This document shows, piece after piece, positions 27,574-35,275 of a stretch of 64,000 nt of DNA. The stretch's first letter is position 1. The number at the start of each line of letters is the position of its first letter. The position numbers and the translations under genes were made by a program. Origin of the DNA: Zoogloeaceae bacterium (GTDB lineage: Bacteria; Pseudomonadota; Gammaproteobacteria; Burkholderiales; Rhodocyclaceae); NCBI GenBank assembly GCA_024235595.1, contig JACKMC010000006.1, positions 1 to 64,000 of the forward strand, given 5' to 3'. The notes beneath the pieces were generated by a model. It was not told the origin of the DNA, ran no database searches, and saw only the letters and a program-made list of their open reading frames with translations.

Positions 27574-29025
27574 CTATACGACCTTGCTTACACCGTCGGC
27601 CTGCAGGATGTCGGCGACCGAGCCCGGGCGGAAGTTGGCGTAGGAGCCGTACAAGGTGGTGGCGGCATCGATGGCGGCGTCTATGTACTGGTTGCGGTCT
27701 TCGGTGGCAGTGTGAGGGCCGGCGCAGGCATCCAGCACCGCGCTGCCCAGGCTGGCGAAAGCGTGATTGGCGAAAGCCGTGCGACGCCTGTCGTTCACAC
27801 CCAAGGTGGGGCTCGACGCGTTGTTGGAGAAGAAGGGGTTGTTGCAATCGCCGACGCCCACCAGTTGCGTGGTGTGGATGAATCCATAGGGCCTCAGGTA
27901 GAGCCAGTCGGTTGCCACCCCCAGACTGCCGCTCAGGGTTTGCACCGCACCGGCCTGGTCGTAGCAATTCACCACGGGTTTGGCCGCCGTCAGGTAGGCG
28001 CTCAACTGGAAGGCCCCGCCCGTGCCTGAGCAGCCATAGGCCGGGGCGCCATGGAAGGTGTCGTAGCGCAGGCCGTGCTCGCCGTGGCAAAAGCGCGCGA
28101 TCCTGGCCACTACCTGGGCCGGGGTGGTCAGCCCGCCGACGCCGACCTGGCTGTAGAGAAAGCGCAGGGCTTCGACCCAGACGCCGGCCGGCTCGAAGAA
28201 ACTGGCCGGCGGGCCCAGCAAGGCATACCACTCGAGCCGCACCGGGTTGTCGAGCGCCACCGGGCCGTCGATACCCTCGCCGCTCAGCTGCCACACGACA
28301 TCGCCGCGAACGCCCTGAAGACCCTTCGGTATCGGCTTGAAGGCGAGCCGCACGGTGTGCTCGCCGACGCGGGCCGGGCAACGCCCCTCGAGCTTGAGGC
28401 CGCCGAGGCGTCCGGACACCCGCAGGTAGCCGTCGATGCCCGAGCATTCGTCCAGCCGCAAGCTCAGCTTGGCGCCGGCGCCGCCCACGAGACCCGCCGC
28501 AGGGCGGATCGAACCGCTGCCGTCCTCGAGCATCTGTCCTGCCTGCCAGTGGGGGCCGATCACCGTGGCGCGGGCGCGGGCAAGCTTGATTCCACCGTCC
28601 CAGGTAAAGGACAAGGCCTCGCCCCGCAGCACGGCGCCCAGCACCGCAGGCTGCTCGGTGAAGTTCCGCCGAACCTGCTCCTTGGCCAGTCGCTGGCGAT
28701 TCCGCCAGGCCTGCGCAATGGCCCGTTGCAGGCGGGTGGATCCCCGCGCGACGGACGGGTTCGCCAGCGCGGCGGCAACCTCGCCGCCGGGTGCGTCGAC
28801 ATCGCTGCCGTACTCCACCAGCAGCTCGATGAAGCGGCACACATCCCGCTCGGAAATCAGGCGATAGGCCGCCGCCCGCGCCACCCCGTCGCGGATCAGA
28901 AGGCGAACCGCAGGCTCGTAAAGCGAAGTGAGGTGCTGCGCGAATCGATCGCGCAGATGGTCGAGCATGCGCGCCTCGAACCCACCTTGGCGCGCAACGA
29001 TGTTCTTCCTCGAGCTACCTGACAT
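27574..29025 (-). CDS. Transglutaminase-like cysteine protease candidate
   Basis: A 483-aa soluble protein. The N-terminal 80 residues (FEARMLDHLRDRFAQHL, DGVARAAAYRLISERDVCRF) resemble a helical domain I recall from proteins beside VgrG/PAAR genes of type VI secretion loci. Residues ~125-285 appear to be a beta-rich middle. The C-terminal 200 residues fit a transglutaminase/papain-like fold: LRYDTFHGAPAYGCSG, then Cys354 in NCYDQAGAVQTLSGSLG, His421 in FANHAFASLG and Asp432 in VLDAC, in the Cys-His-Asp order of the family. GGGAGGG precedes the ATG at 29025; the longer frame upstream is noncoding. First gene of the four-gene minus-strand cluster. Protease or cross-linking activity is predicted only. 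Confidence 0.62.
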   Translation of the reverse strand: MSGSSRKNIVARQGGFEARMLDHLRDRFAQHLTSLYEPAVRLLIRDGVARAAAYRLISERDVCRFIELLVEYGSDVDAPGGEVAAALANPSVARGSTRLQRAIAQAWRNRQRLAKEQVRRNFTEQPAVLGAVLRGEALSFTWDGGIKLARARATVIGPHWQAGQMLEDGSGSIRPAAGLVGGAGAKLSLRLDECSGIDGYLRVSGRLGGLKLEGRCPARVGEHTVRLAFKPIPKGLQGVRGDVVWQLSGEGIDGPVALDNPVRLEWYALLGPPASFFEPAGVWVEALRFLYSQVGVGGLTTPAQVVARIARFCHGEHGLRYDTFHGAPAYGCSGTGGAFQLSAYLTAAKPVVNCYDQAGAVQTLSGSLGVATDWLYLRPYGFIHTTQLVGVGDCNNPFFSNNASSPTLGVNDRRRTAFANHAFASLGSAVLDACAGPHTATEDRNQYIDAAIDAATTLYGSYANFRPGSVADILQADGVSKVV

Positions 29026-29468
29026 GCGCCGCCCTCCCCTGGCAAGGCATTGCTGGCCGGAAGCGTCCCGGCTTTTGCCACCAGCATAGACCACGCCAAG
29101 GCGATGCGCGTCCTTCGCGTCAAGGTTCGGCGAGCGAGTCGACGCGGGCATGGCCTGTCCGCGGCAGCGGAGACGACGCGCGCCACTGTGCGCATCGCGA
29201 GTACGGGCGCTGTGACAGCGTTTCCGCATCCGCGCCTGCACCACTTTGCGGGACGCACCCATGCAGCTCGGCGCGGATCGGACCGCTCGTACACAGGCGT
29301 TGCGGCCAGGCAGGGTCGGTGCGGAAGCCGCATTCGGTGACGATGTGCCGCGCGGCATTCAGGCTTCGCATCGGCGGGCATCCTGCATGGTGCGGTCCGC
29401 CAGGGGCTGCGCTCTCGCGCTGAAGATTGGACTCGGAGTACCGCGCGCCAGGGCGCGCTGTCCGCGCT

Positions 29469-29486
29469 TGTTTCACATCTGTTTCA
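29469..29486 (+). promoter_or_regulatory. Direct repeat, possible enhancer site
   Basis: TGTTTCA occurs at 29469-29475 and again at 29480-29486, eleven bases apart (one helical turn). It lies about 160 bases upstream of the -24/-12 promoter, the usual distance of an enhancer for a sigma-54 activator such as the one at 35276. Only position and repetition support this. Confidence 0.35.
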
Positions 29487-29639
29487 GTGCTGTCCCGGGC
29501 GACGTCGTCAAGCCGGGTTGCTGCGCCGCACAGCCGGCGCTCGGATCTTGTCTCGCCGATAGCGGCTTCGGCCGGAAACGCACGCCGGCAAAGGCAAGGG
29601 CGGTCGCCGCGAGAATCGCTTCGGCATTTTTCGCGATGC

Positions 29640-29654
29640 TGGCCCGCTTGTTGC
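29640..29654 (+). promoter_or_regulatory. Sigma-54 (-24/-12) promoter of the alcohol-oxidation operon
   Basis: TGGCCC-GCTTG-TTGC keeps the invariant GG and GC and the exact spacing of sigma-54 promoters (consensus TGGCAC-N5-TTGC). Transcription would start about 12 bases later, leaving a leader of about 36 bases before the Rieske gene ATG at 29702. A sigma-54 activator gene is at the end of the operon. Confidence 0.65.
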
Positions 29655-29701
29655 GGAGGGCGGGGAAAAGAAACCATCTCAACCACGCAAAGGAGACATG
29701 A

Positions 29702-30310
29702 ATGAACAGTGACCGCCGAGACAAGAGCGCGGGCTGCGGTGCCGGGTGCGACGAGGCGAGAAGAGCCGCGCTAAAGATCTGCGCCGGGGCGGTGATCGGG
29801 ATGGTCGCCAGTCCAAGAGACAATGCATTCGCCGACGACCCCACCCGTGCTCACCCCCAAGCCGGAGATCGTCTGGTTCGGGCGGACGCGGATTCAGGCG
29901 TGAATACTCCGCTCGATCTTGCCAGCCTCGCCGTGGGCGACAAGCCCCTGATCGCGTATCCCTTTGACCCCGCCACGCGGACCGTGCGCGATGGCTCCCG
30001 GCTCAACCGTGTTCTGCTGATCCGCCTCGACCCGGCCGGCTTCGATGAGCGCACCCGTGCCCGCGCCGCCGAAGGCGTCCTCGCCTATTCCGCGGTGTGC
30101 ACGCATCAAGGCTGTGACGTCACCGAGTACAACCCGACCGAGAACGTGCTGTTCTGCTTTTGCCACTTCTCGAAGTTTCAGCCTGCTCACGGCGGCGAGG
30201 TTGTCGGGGGGCCGGCGCCCCGCAATCTGCCGCTGTTGCCGCTGCGCCTCGAAGGCGGCCAATTGGTCGTCGCCGATACCTTCACTTCCCGACCCGGCGC
30301 CACCCTGTAA
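29702..30310 (+). CDS. Exported Rieske [2Fe-2S] protein
   Basis: A 202-aa protein. A Tat-like signal (RRAALK followed by ICAGAVIGMVAS) is followed by a C-terminal Rieske domain. The cluster ligands are Cys133 and His135 (CTHQGC) and Cys152 and His155 (CFCH), with Cys138 and Cys154 placed to form the stabilising disulfide of high-potential Rieske centres. AAAGGAGA sits before the ATG. It is the first gene of the operon, 50 bases ahead of the PQQ dehydrogenase. Since no cytochrome c gene is nearby, it may be the periplasmic electron acceptor of that enzyme; that is inference. Folded cofactor export fits the Tat-like leader, though the motif is not the full consensus. Confidence 0.85.
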   Translation: MNSDRRDKSAGCGAGCDEARRAALKICAGAVIGMVASPRDNAFADDPTRAHPQAGDRLVRADADSGVNTPLDLASLAVGDKPLIAYPFDPATRTVRDGSRLNRVLLIRLDPAGFDERTRARAAEGVLAYSAVCTHQGCDVTEYNPTENVLFCFCHFSKFQPAHGGEVVGGPAPRNLPLLPLRLEGGQLVVADTFTSRPGATL

Positions 30311-30360
30311 GGGCGTCGCCTTTTTTGCTCGACCCACCAAGAAGACCGCAGGAGACATCC

Positions 30361-32082
30361 ATGCACAAGAACCTGAAACCCCTCGTCGCCGCGCTGTTGC
30401 TGGCACCCATGGTCGCCACGGCCGCGCTGCCACCCTATGCCCCGGTAACCGACCAGCGGCTTGACAAGCCCGAGCCACACAACTGGCTCTCCTACCGGGG
30501 CAACTACGCGGGCTGGGGCTACAGCCCGCTGAGCCAGATCACCTCGGAGAACGTGGGCAAGCTGACGCTGGCCTGGTCTTACGCCACCGGGATGACGGAG
30601 GGGCATCAATCGCCGCCGATCGTCAATAACGGCTACATGTACATCACCACCCCGAACAACCAGGTTATCGCGCTTGAGGCGGCCACCGGCAAGGAGTTGT
30701 GGCGCTACAAGAAGGCCATCCCCGAGGAACTGCAGCAACTGCATCCGACCAACCGTGGGGTGGCGCTCTACGGCGACCGTGTCTATCTGGCAACGACCGA
30801 TGCCAACCTGGTGGCGCTGGACGCGACCACCGGCAAGGAGCTGTGGCGCACCCAGGTGGCCGACTGGCGCAAGGGCTACTACATGACCCTCGCGCCGCTG
30901 GCAGCGAGAGGCAAGATCATGGTCGGCTCCTCCGGCGGCGAATACGGCATCCGCGGCTTCGTGGCGGCCTTCGATGCGGAGACCGGCAAGGAAGCGTGGC
31001 GCACCTATACCATCCCCGCCCCGGGCGAGCCCGGCGGTGAGACCTGGCCGGAGGGTACCTACAAGCATGGCGGAGGGTCGGTGTGGATTACCGGGACCTA
31101 CGATGCCGACACCAACATTGCCTATTGGGGCGTCGGCAACGCCGGGCCGTGGATGCCGGACACCCGCGCCGGTGACAACCTGTATGCCAACTCGACCATC
31201 GCCCTCGATGTCGACACCGGCAAGCTCAAGGGCTACCACCAATATCACCACAACGATGCCTGGGACTGGGACGAAGTGTCCGCGCCACTGCTCATCGACA
31301 TGCCCTACAAGGGCCGCAACATCAAGTCCCTGGTGCATGCCGGGCGCAACGGCTACCTGTGGCTGCTCGACCGCGAGAAAGGCGGCAAGATCGGTTTCGT
31401 GGACGCCTGGCCCTTCGTCGAGCAGAACGTGTTCAAGAGCATCGACCCGAAAACCGGCCGGCCGACCTACGACCAGGACCGCGTGCCCGGCACCGGCAAA
31501 ACGGTGAATTTCTGTCCGTCGCTGTGGGGTGGCAAGGACTGGCCGCCCGAGGCCTACAACCCGAAGACCGGCCTGCTCTACATCCCGGCCAACAACCACC
31601 TGTGCTCCGAACTCACCGGCGAACCGACCAAGTACCAGGAAGGCCAGCTCTACATCGGCGTCGCGCTGCAGAACATTCTCACCAACGTGCGCGTCGGCGA
31701 GAAGGCGAAAAAGTCGGTGGGTGAAGTTCAGGCCTGGGACATGAAGACCGGCAAGCAGGTGTGGACCCACACCTATCCCGAGATGAACTGGGGCCCACTG
31801 CTGACCACCGGCGGCAACCTGCTCTTCGGTGGCGGTACCAACGACCGCGAGTTCCATGCCTTCGATGCCTCCACGGGCAAGCTGCTGTGGCAGTTCCCGG
31901 CACCGTCCGGCGTCACCGGCGTGCCCTCGAGCTTCGAGATCGACGGCGAGCAGTACATCGCTGTCCTGTCCGGTTGGGGGGTCGATGCCCAGCGCATGCA
32001 AGGGGCCTTCGACGCCGTGCTGCCGCACAAGACCGTCGTGCCCCAGGGCGGCACGCTGATGGTGTTCAAGCTCTCCCACTAA
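30361..32082 (+). CDS. PQQ-dependent alcohol dehydrogenase, lanthanide-type active site
   Basis: A 573-aa periplasmic quinoprotein with signal peptide (MHKNLKPLVAALLLAPMVATA) and an eight-bladed propeller, with repeated ALDAATGKELWRY-type blade ends. It oxidises alcohols to aldehydes with PQQ. The catalytic-base region reads DAWDWDEVS: Asp302 plus a second Asp at +2 (Asp304), the residue that marks lanthanide-binding XoxF/PedH-type enzymes and is Ala in calcium-type MxaF. The vicinal Cys-Cys disulfide near the PQQ, usual in this family, is absent (LQQLHPTNRG at that place). No C-terminal cytochrome domain. The ATG at 30361 is set by the signal peptide and AGGAGA upstream. Substrate unknown. 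Confidence 0.85.
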   Translation: MHKNLKPLVAALLLAPMVATAALPPYAPVTDQRLDKPEPHNWLSYRGNYAGWGYSPLSQITSENVGKLTLAWSYATGMTEGHQSPPIVNNGYMYITTPNNQVIALEAATGKELWRYKKAIPEELQQLHPTNRGVALYGDRVYLATTDANLVALDATTGKELWRTQVADWRKGYYMTLAPLAARGKIMVGSSGGEYGIRGFVAAFDAETGKEAWRTYTIPAPGEPGGETWPEGTYKHGGGSVWITGTYDADTNIAYWGVGNAGPWMPDTRAGDNLYANSTIALDVDTGKLKGYHQYHHNDAWDWDEVSAPLLIDMPYKGRNIKSLVHAGRNGYLWLLDREKGGKIGFVDAWPFVEQNVFKSIDPKTGRPTYDQDRVPGTGKTVNFCPSLWGGKDWPPEAYNPKTGLLYIPANNHLCSELTGEPTKYQEGQLYIGVALQNILTNVRVGEKAKKSVGEVQAWDMKTGKQVWTHTYPEMNWGPLLTTGGNLLFGGGTNDREFHAFDASTGKLLWQFPAPSGVTGVPSSFEIDGEQYIAVLSGWGVDAQRMQGAFDAVLPHKTVVPQGGTLMVFKLSH

Positions 32083-32176
32083 GCCCGCTTTTCGCTTCGC
32101 AGCACGCCTCGCAATCCGCCGAAGGGCGGGTTGCGGGATCACTGTCGCCAAAAATCAGAATATGACCAAGGAATTC

Positions 32177-33028
32177 ATGATGACTACACACTCACTGCAC
32201 ATGCGCCGCCTGCTGGTCAGCAGCGCCTTGATGCTGTCCGGGCTGTCTGGCCTGGCCCAGGCGCAGACCACCTTCGACGTGATCGGTCCGCACGAGTACG
32301 AGCTGCCGGTGGGCTTCGAGCCGTTCAACGTCTTTGTGCAATACGCCTACGTACAGCGCAACAATCGGACCTTCGATGGCGACGGCGATCGCGTAAAGGG
32401 CTCGGGCAGCACCGCCATCGTCGGGCTGTCGAAGTATGTGCGCTTCTGGAGCCCGCAATCGAATCCGAAGATCGGCCTCGCCTACGAGGTCATCGTCCCT
32501 GAAATCAGCGTGCGCGACCACCGCGCCGGCACTCAGGCCAGCGGCGTGGGCGACCCGCTGACCGGCTTCGCCATCTGGTACAAGCCAAGCCCCAACAGCA
32601 CGCTCGGCTTCCAGTCCTTCATCCAGATCCCGGTCGGCGGCTCCGATGTGAGCGACACCAACTGGAAGAACCTCTCCAGCGTGTTGTGGGACGTTCGCCT
32701 GAGCGACCGCCTGGGCTGGACCGCGGACGCCGGCTTCGTTTTCCAGGACGAGAAGACCGACGGCACGCGACCGGGCACCTCCTTCCACACCAACCAGCGC
32801 CTGGGCTACCGCACCAGCGACCTGTTCGAGCCTTTCGTGGCGGTGGACTACGAGCGTTCGGCGAAGACCTCGACGGTAGCCGGCAGCCACGTGCTCGACG
32901 CCGGCCTGGGGCTGATGGTGCATACCTTCGACAACCAGTCGATCACCCTGCGCTATTCCAAGAGCGTCAGCGGCGAAAACCACGCTGCCAACAACAGCTT
33001 CAACCTCAAGTACGCCTACGCCTGGTAA
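32177..33028 (+). CDS. Outer-membrane channel/transporter (Phenol_MetA_deg-like)
   Basis: A 283-aa exported protein: signal peptide (RRLLVSSALMLSGLSGLAQA) followed by alternating beta strands and a C-terminal aromatic (LKYAYAW), as in small outer-membrane barrels. The pattern resembles the MetA-pathway phenol degradation/SphA-like family, thought to help uptake of hydrophobic substrates. The start is uncertain: two adjacent ATGs at 32177 and 32180 follow AAGGA, while an ATG at 32162 lacks a ribosome-binding site. In the operon it would admit the alcohol substrate to the periplasm. Confidence 0.68.
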   Translation: MMTTHSLHMRRLLVSSALMLSGLSGLAQAQTTFDVIGPHEYELPVGFEPFNVFVQYAYVQRNNRTFDGDGDRVKGSGSTAIVGLSKYVRFWSPQSNPKIGLAYEVIVPEISVRDHRAGTQASGVGDPLTGFAIWYKPSPNSTLGFQSFIQIPVGGSDVSDTNWKNLSSVLWDVRLSDRLGWTADAGFVFQDEKTDGTRPGTSFHTNQRLGYRTSDLFEPFVAVDYERSAKTSTVAGSHVLDAGLGLMVHTFDNQSITLRYSKSVSGENHAANNSFNLKYAYAW

Positions 33029-33079
33029 GGCGCAGCCGGCCCGGCCGGCCACCGCGTCCGGACAACAACGGAGACAACC

Positions 33080-33547
33080 ATGAAATTCCTTCACGCTCTT
33101 GCATTTAGCATCGCCCTGCTGGTCGCGCTCTGGGTCTACCTGAGCGTCGGCAACCCGGACTTCCGCTTCACCCCCTGGATCGGCTTCGTCGCCTGGGCCG
33201 CCTATTTCGCGGCCGGCGGTGGCGCGGACGGGGTGCGCAAGTCGATCGCGGCCGGGCTGGCCGGTGCGCTGCTCACCGCCGTCACGCTGTTCGGCGTACA
33301 GGCGCTCGGTGGCAGCCTGATCGTCCTCATCGGCCTGGTCGCGATCCTTGCTTTCGTGCTGGTCGCGATGGCCGACGTTCCGGCGCTGGCCTACACCCCC
33401 GCAGCCTTCCTGGGCGCAGCCTGCTTCTTCGGTTCGGGCGCCAAGCTCGACGCCAGCGCCCTGTTCGTGTGCCTTACCTGGTGCCTTGGCGTGCTCTTCG
33501 GCCTGCTCTCCGAACAGATCGGCAAACGCCTTGCCCGCCCTGCCTGA
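33080..33547 (+). CDS. DUF1097 family membrane protein
   Basis: A 155-aa inner-membrane protein with five predicted helices and the DUF1097 layout (LHALAFSIALLVALWVYLSV; FTPWIGFVAWAAYFAAGGG; the conserved PxWxxF/Y region; C-terminal CLTWCLGVLFGLLSEQIG). Function of the family is unknown; members often accompany transport or catabolic operons. A GGAGA lies 8 bases before the ATG. It sits between the outer-membrane protein and aldehyde dehydrogenase genes, so it is probably transcribed with the alcohol-oxidation operon. Confidence 0.8.
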   Translation: MKFLHALAFSIALLVALWVYLSVGNPDFRFTPWIGFVAWAAYFAAGGGADGVRKSIAAGLAGALLTAVTLFGVQALGGSLIVLIGLVAILAFVLVAMADVPALAYTPAAFLGAACFFGSGAKLDASALFVCLTWCLGVLFGLLSEQIGKRLARPA

Positions 33548-33625
33548 GAACCATCCCTGCCTGCGGCTCACGCTGTAACAACGCCGTCTAACGACACCCC
33601 ACCCCGCATTCCTTTGGAGACAGTC

Positions 33626-35065
33626 ATGACAAGAAAACTGGAAAACTTCATCAACGGTCGCTTTGTCGGCGGCGACGGCCTCGAACATATCGAGGTCCGC
33701 AACCCGGCCAACGGCGACCTGCTCGCCCACTTCCCACTCTCGAACGAGAGTGTGGTCGAAGAGGCCCTGCTTGCCGCGCGGCGCGCCCAGCCGGCCTGGG
33801 AGGCGCTGCCGGCCATCCAGCGGGCCGGCTATCTGCGCAAGATCGCCAGCCGTATCCGCGGCAACGCCGACGCACTGGCCGAGACCATCACCCGCGAACA
33901 GGGCAAGGTGCTCGGACTGGCCCGGGTGGAAGTGGACTTCACCGCCGACTACATCGACTACATGGCCGAATGGGCGCGCCGCATCGAGGGCGAAGTAATC
34001 CCCAGCGACCGTGTCGGCGAGAGCATCTTCCTGATGCGCCGCGCCATCGGTGTCACGGCCGGCATCCTGCCGTGGAATTTCCCGTTCTTTCTCATCGCAA
34101 GGAAGATGGCGCCGGCGCTGGTGACCGGCAACACCATCGTCATCAAGCCCAGCGAAGAGACGCCAATCAACGCCTTCGACTTCGCGCGGCTCGTCGACCA
34201 GGCTGAACTGCCGCCCGGCGTGTTCAACGTCGTCGGTGGAAATGGTGCGGGGGCGGGCGCTCACCTGGCCGGCTCGGCCGCGGTCAATCTGGTCAGCTTT
34301 ACCGGCAGCGTCGCCACCGGCAAGCGCATCATGGCCGCAGCCGCCCCCAACCTGACGCGCGTCAACCTCGAGCTCGGCGGCAAGGCGCCCGCAATCGTCA
34401 CCGCGAGGGCCGACCTCGACCTCGCCGCCAAGGCAATCTGTGACTCCAGGGTGATCAACACCGGGCAGGTGTGCAATTGCGCCGAACGGGTGTATGTCGA
34501 GCGGGCGGTGGCTCGTGAGTTCACCGACAAGGTGACCCGGCTGATGGCGGATGTGCGTTTTGGCGACCCCATCGCCGACCGCTCCGTTCACATGGGGCCG
34601 CTGGTCAACCAGCAGGGGCTGGACAAGATCGCCGGGATGGTCGCGCGCGCGCGCGATGACGGCGCCGAGGTGCTCCTCGGTGGCGGCATCGCGCCGCAGG
34701 ACAAGGGCTATCACTATCTGCCTACCGTGCTGGTCAATTGCCGACATGAGATGGAGATCATGCGCGCCGAGATCTTCGGTCCGGTGCTGCCGATCCAGGT
34801 CGTAGACAGTCTCGACGAAGCCATTGCATGCTCCAACGACTCCGACTTCGGCCTGACCTCGTCCATTTTCACACGCGATCTGAAGGAGGCGATGCACGCC
34901 TGCAACGCCCTGCAGTTCGGGGAGACCTACGTCAATCGCGAGCACTTCGAGGCCATGCAAGGCTTCCACGCGGGACGGCGCCATTCCGGCATCGGTGGTG
35001 CCGACGGCAAGCACGGCCTGCTCGAATACACCGAGACCCAGGTGGTGTATATGCAGCACGGCTGA
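33626..35065 (+). CDS. aldA: Aldehyde dehydrogenase, AldA type (lactaldehyde/glycolaldehyde)
   Basis: A 479-aa NAD-dependent enzyme, the same length as E. coli AldA and strongly similar along its length: FTADYIDYMAEWARR, GILPWNFPFFLIARKMAPAL, INTGQVCNCAERVYV, GETYVNREHFEAMQGFHAG and GIGGADGKHGL. Catalytic Cys283 and general-base Glu249 (LELGGKAP) are present at the usual 34-residue distance. GGAGA precedes the ATG at 33626; a TTG 12 bases upstream is unlikely. It would oxidise the aldehyde formed by the upstream PQQ dehydrogenase to the acid in the cytoplasm. A small hydroxy-aldehyde is the likely substrate, judging by AldA. Last gene of the operon. Confidence 0.92.
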   Translation: MTRKLENFINGRFVGGDGLEHIEVRNPANGDLLAHFPLSNESVVEEALLAARRAQPAWEALPAIQRAGYLRKIASRIRGNADALAETITREQGKVLGLARVEVDFTADYIDYMAEWARRIEGEVIPSDRVGESIFLMRRAIGVTAGILPWNFPFFLIARKMAPALVTGNTIVIKPSEETPINAFDFARLVDQAELPPGVFNVVGGNGAGAGAHLAGSAAVNLVSFTGSVATGKRIMAAAAPNLTRVNLELGGKAPAIVTARADLDLAAKAICDSRVINTGQVCNCAERVYVERAVAREFTDKVTRLMADVRFGDPIADRSVHMGPLVNQQGLDKIAGMVARARDDGAEVLLGGGIAPQDKGYHYLPTVLVNCRHEMEIMRAEIFGPVLPIQVVDSLDEAIACSNDSDFGLTSSIFTRDLKEAMHACNALQFGETYVNREHFEAMQGFHAGRRHSGIGGADGKHGLLEYTETQVVYMQHG

Positions 35066-35106
35066 TCACAGGGCGACGGACCGCCCTGGGCACCAACTCC
35101 TCCTTT

Positions 35107-35138
35107 GGGCGGCTGTGTCCGCGCAGCCGCCGTTTTTT
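35107..35138 (+). terminator. Rho-independent terminator after aldA
   Basis: An 8-bp perfect GC-rich stem GGCGGCTG / CAGCCGCC (35108-35115 with 35124-35131) with an 8-base loop, followed by G and six T residues. It lies 42 bases after the aldA stop and separates the operon from the regulator gene. Confidence 0.85.
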
Positions 35139-35275
35139 CCACCCAAGCCCGCGTTTGCCGCAGCATCCGGGAATTCGCTTGATAGCGGCCGACTCGGCAC
35201 TTACCATTCATCGATACATCGAAAGAACTATAACGGACATGGCTGCGGCCAATGCTCCAAGGTGGGGAGACCACA

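Larger units (their letters stand above)
29026..29701. other. Divergent regulatory region
   Basis: 676 bases between the minus-strand cluster and the alcohol-oxidation operon. No gene is supportable. It contains a -24/-12 promoter (29640-29654) and direct repeats (29469-29486) that fit an activator site, listed separately. Confidence 0.45.

Noticed and set aside
26110..28029. 639-codon plus-strand frame across the TIR cluster
   Set aside because: It crosses three minus-strand genes that each have strong ribosome-binding sites; no plus-strand motif or start signal. I considered it because the minus-strand genes are unfamiliar, but the strand choice is clear from composition.
32162..32179. Earlier ATG for the outer-membrane protein
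   Set aside because: It has no ribosome-binding site, while AAGGA stands right before the ATG pair at 32177/32180.
32192..35059. 955-codon open frame on the minus strand
   Set aside because: Runs antisense across three operon genes (aldA, DUF1097, outer-membrane protein) and their gaps; composition is His/Gln/Gly/Ala-rich shadow.
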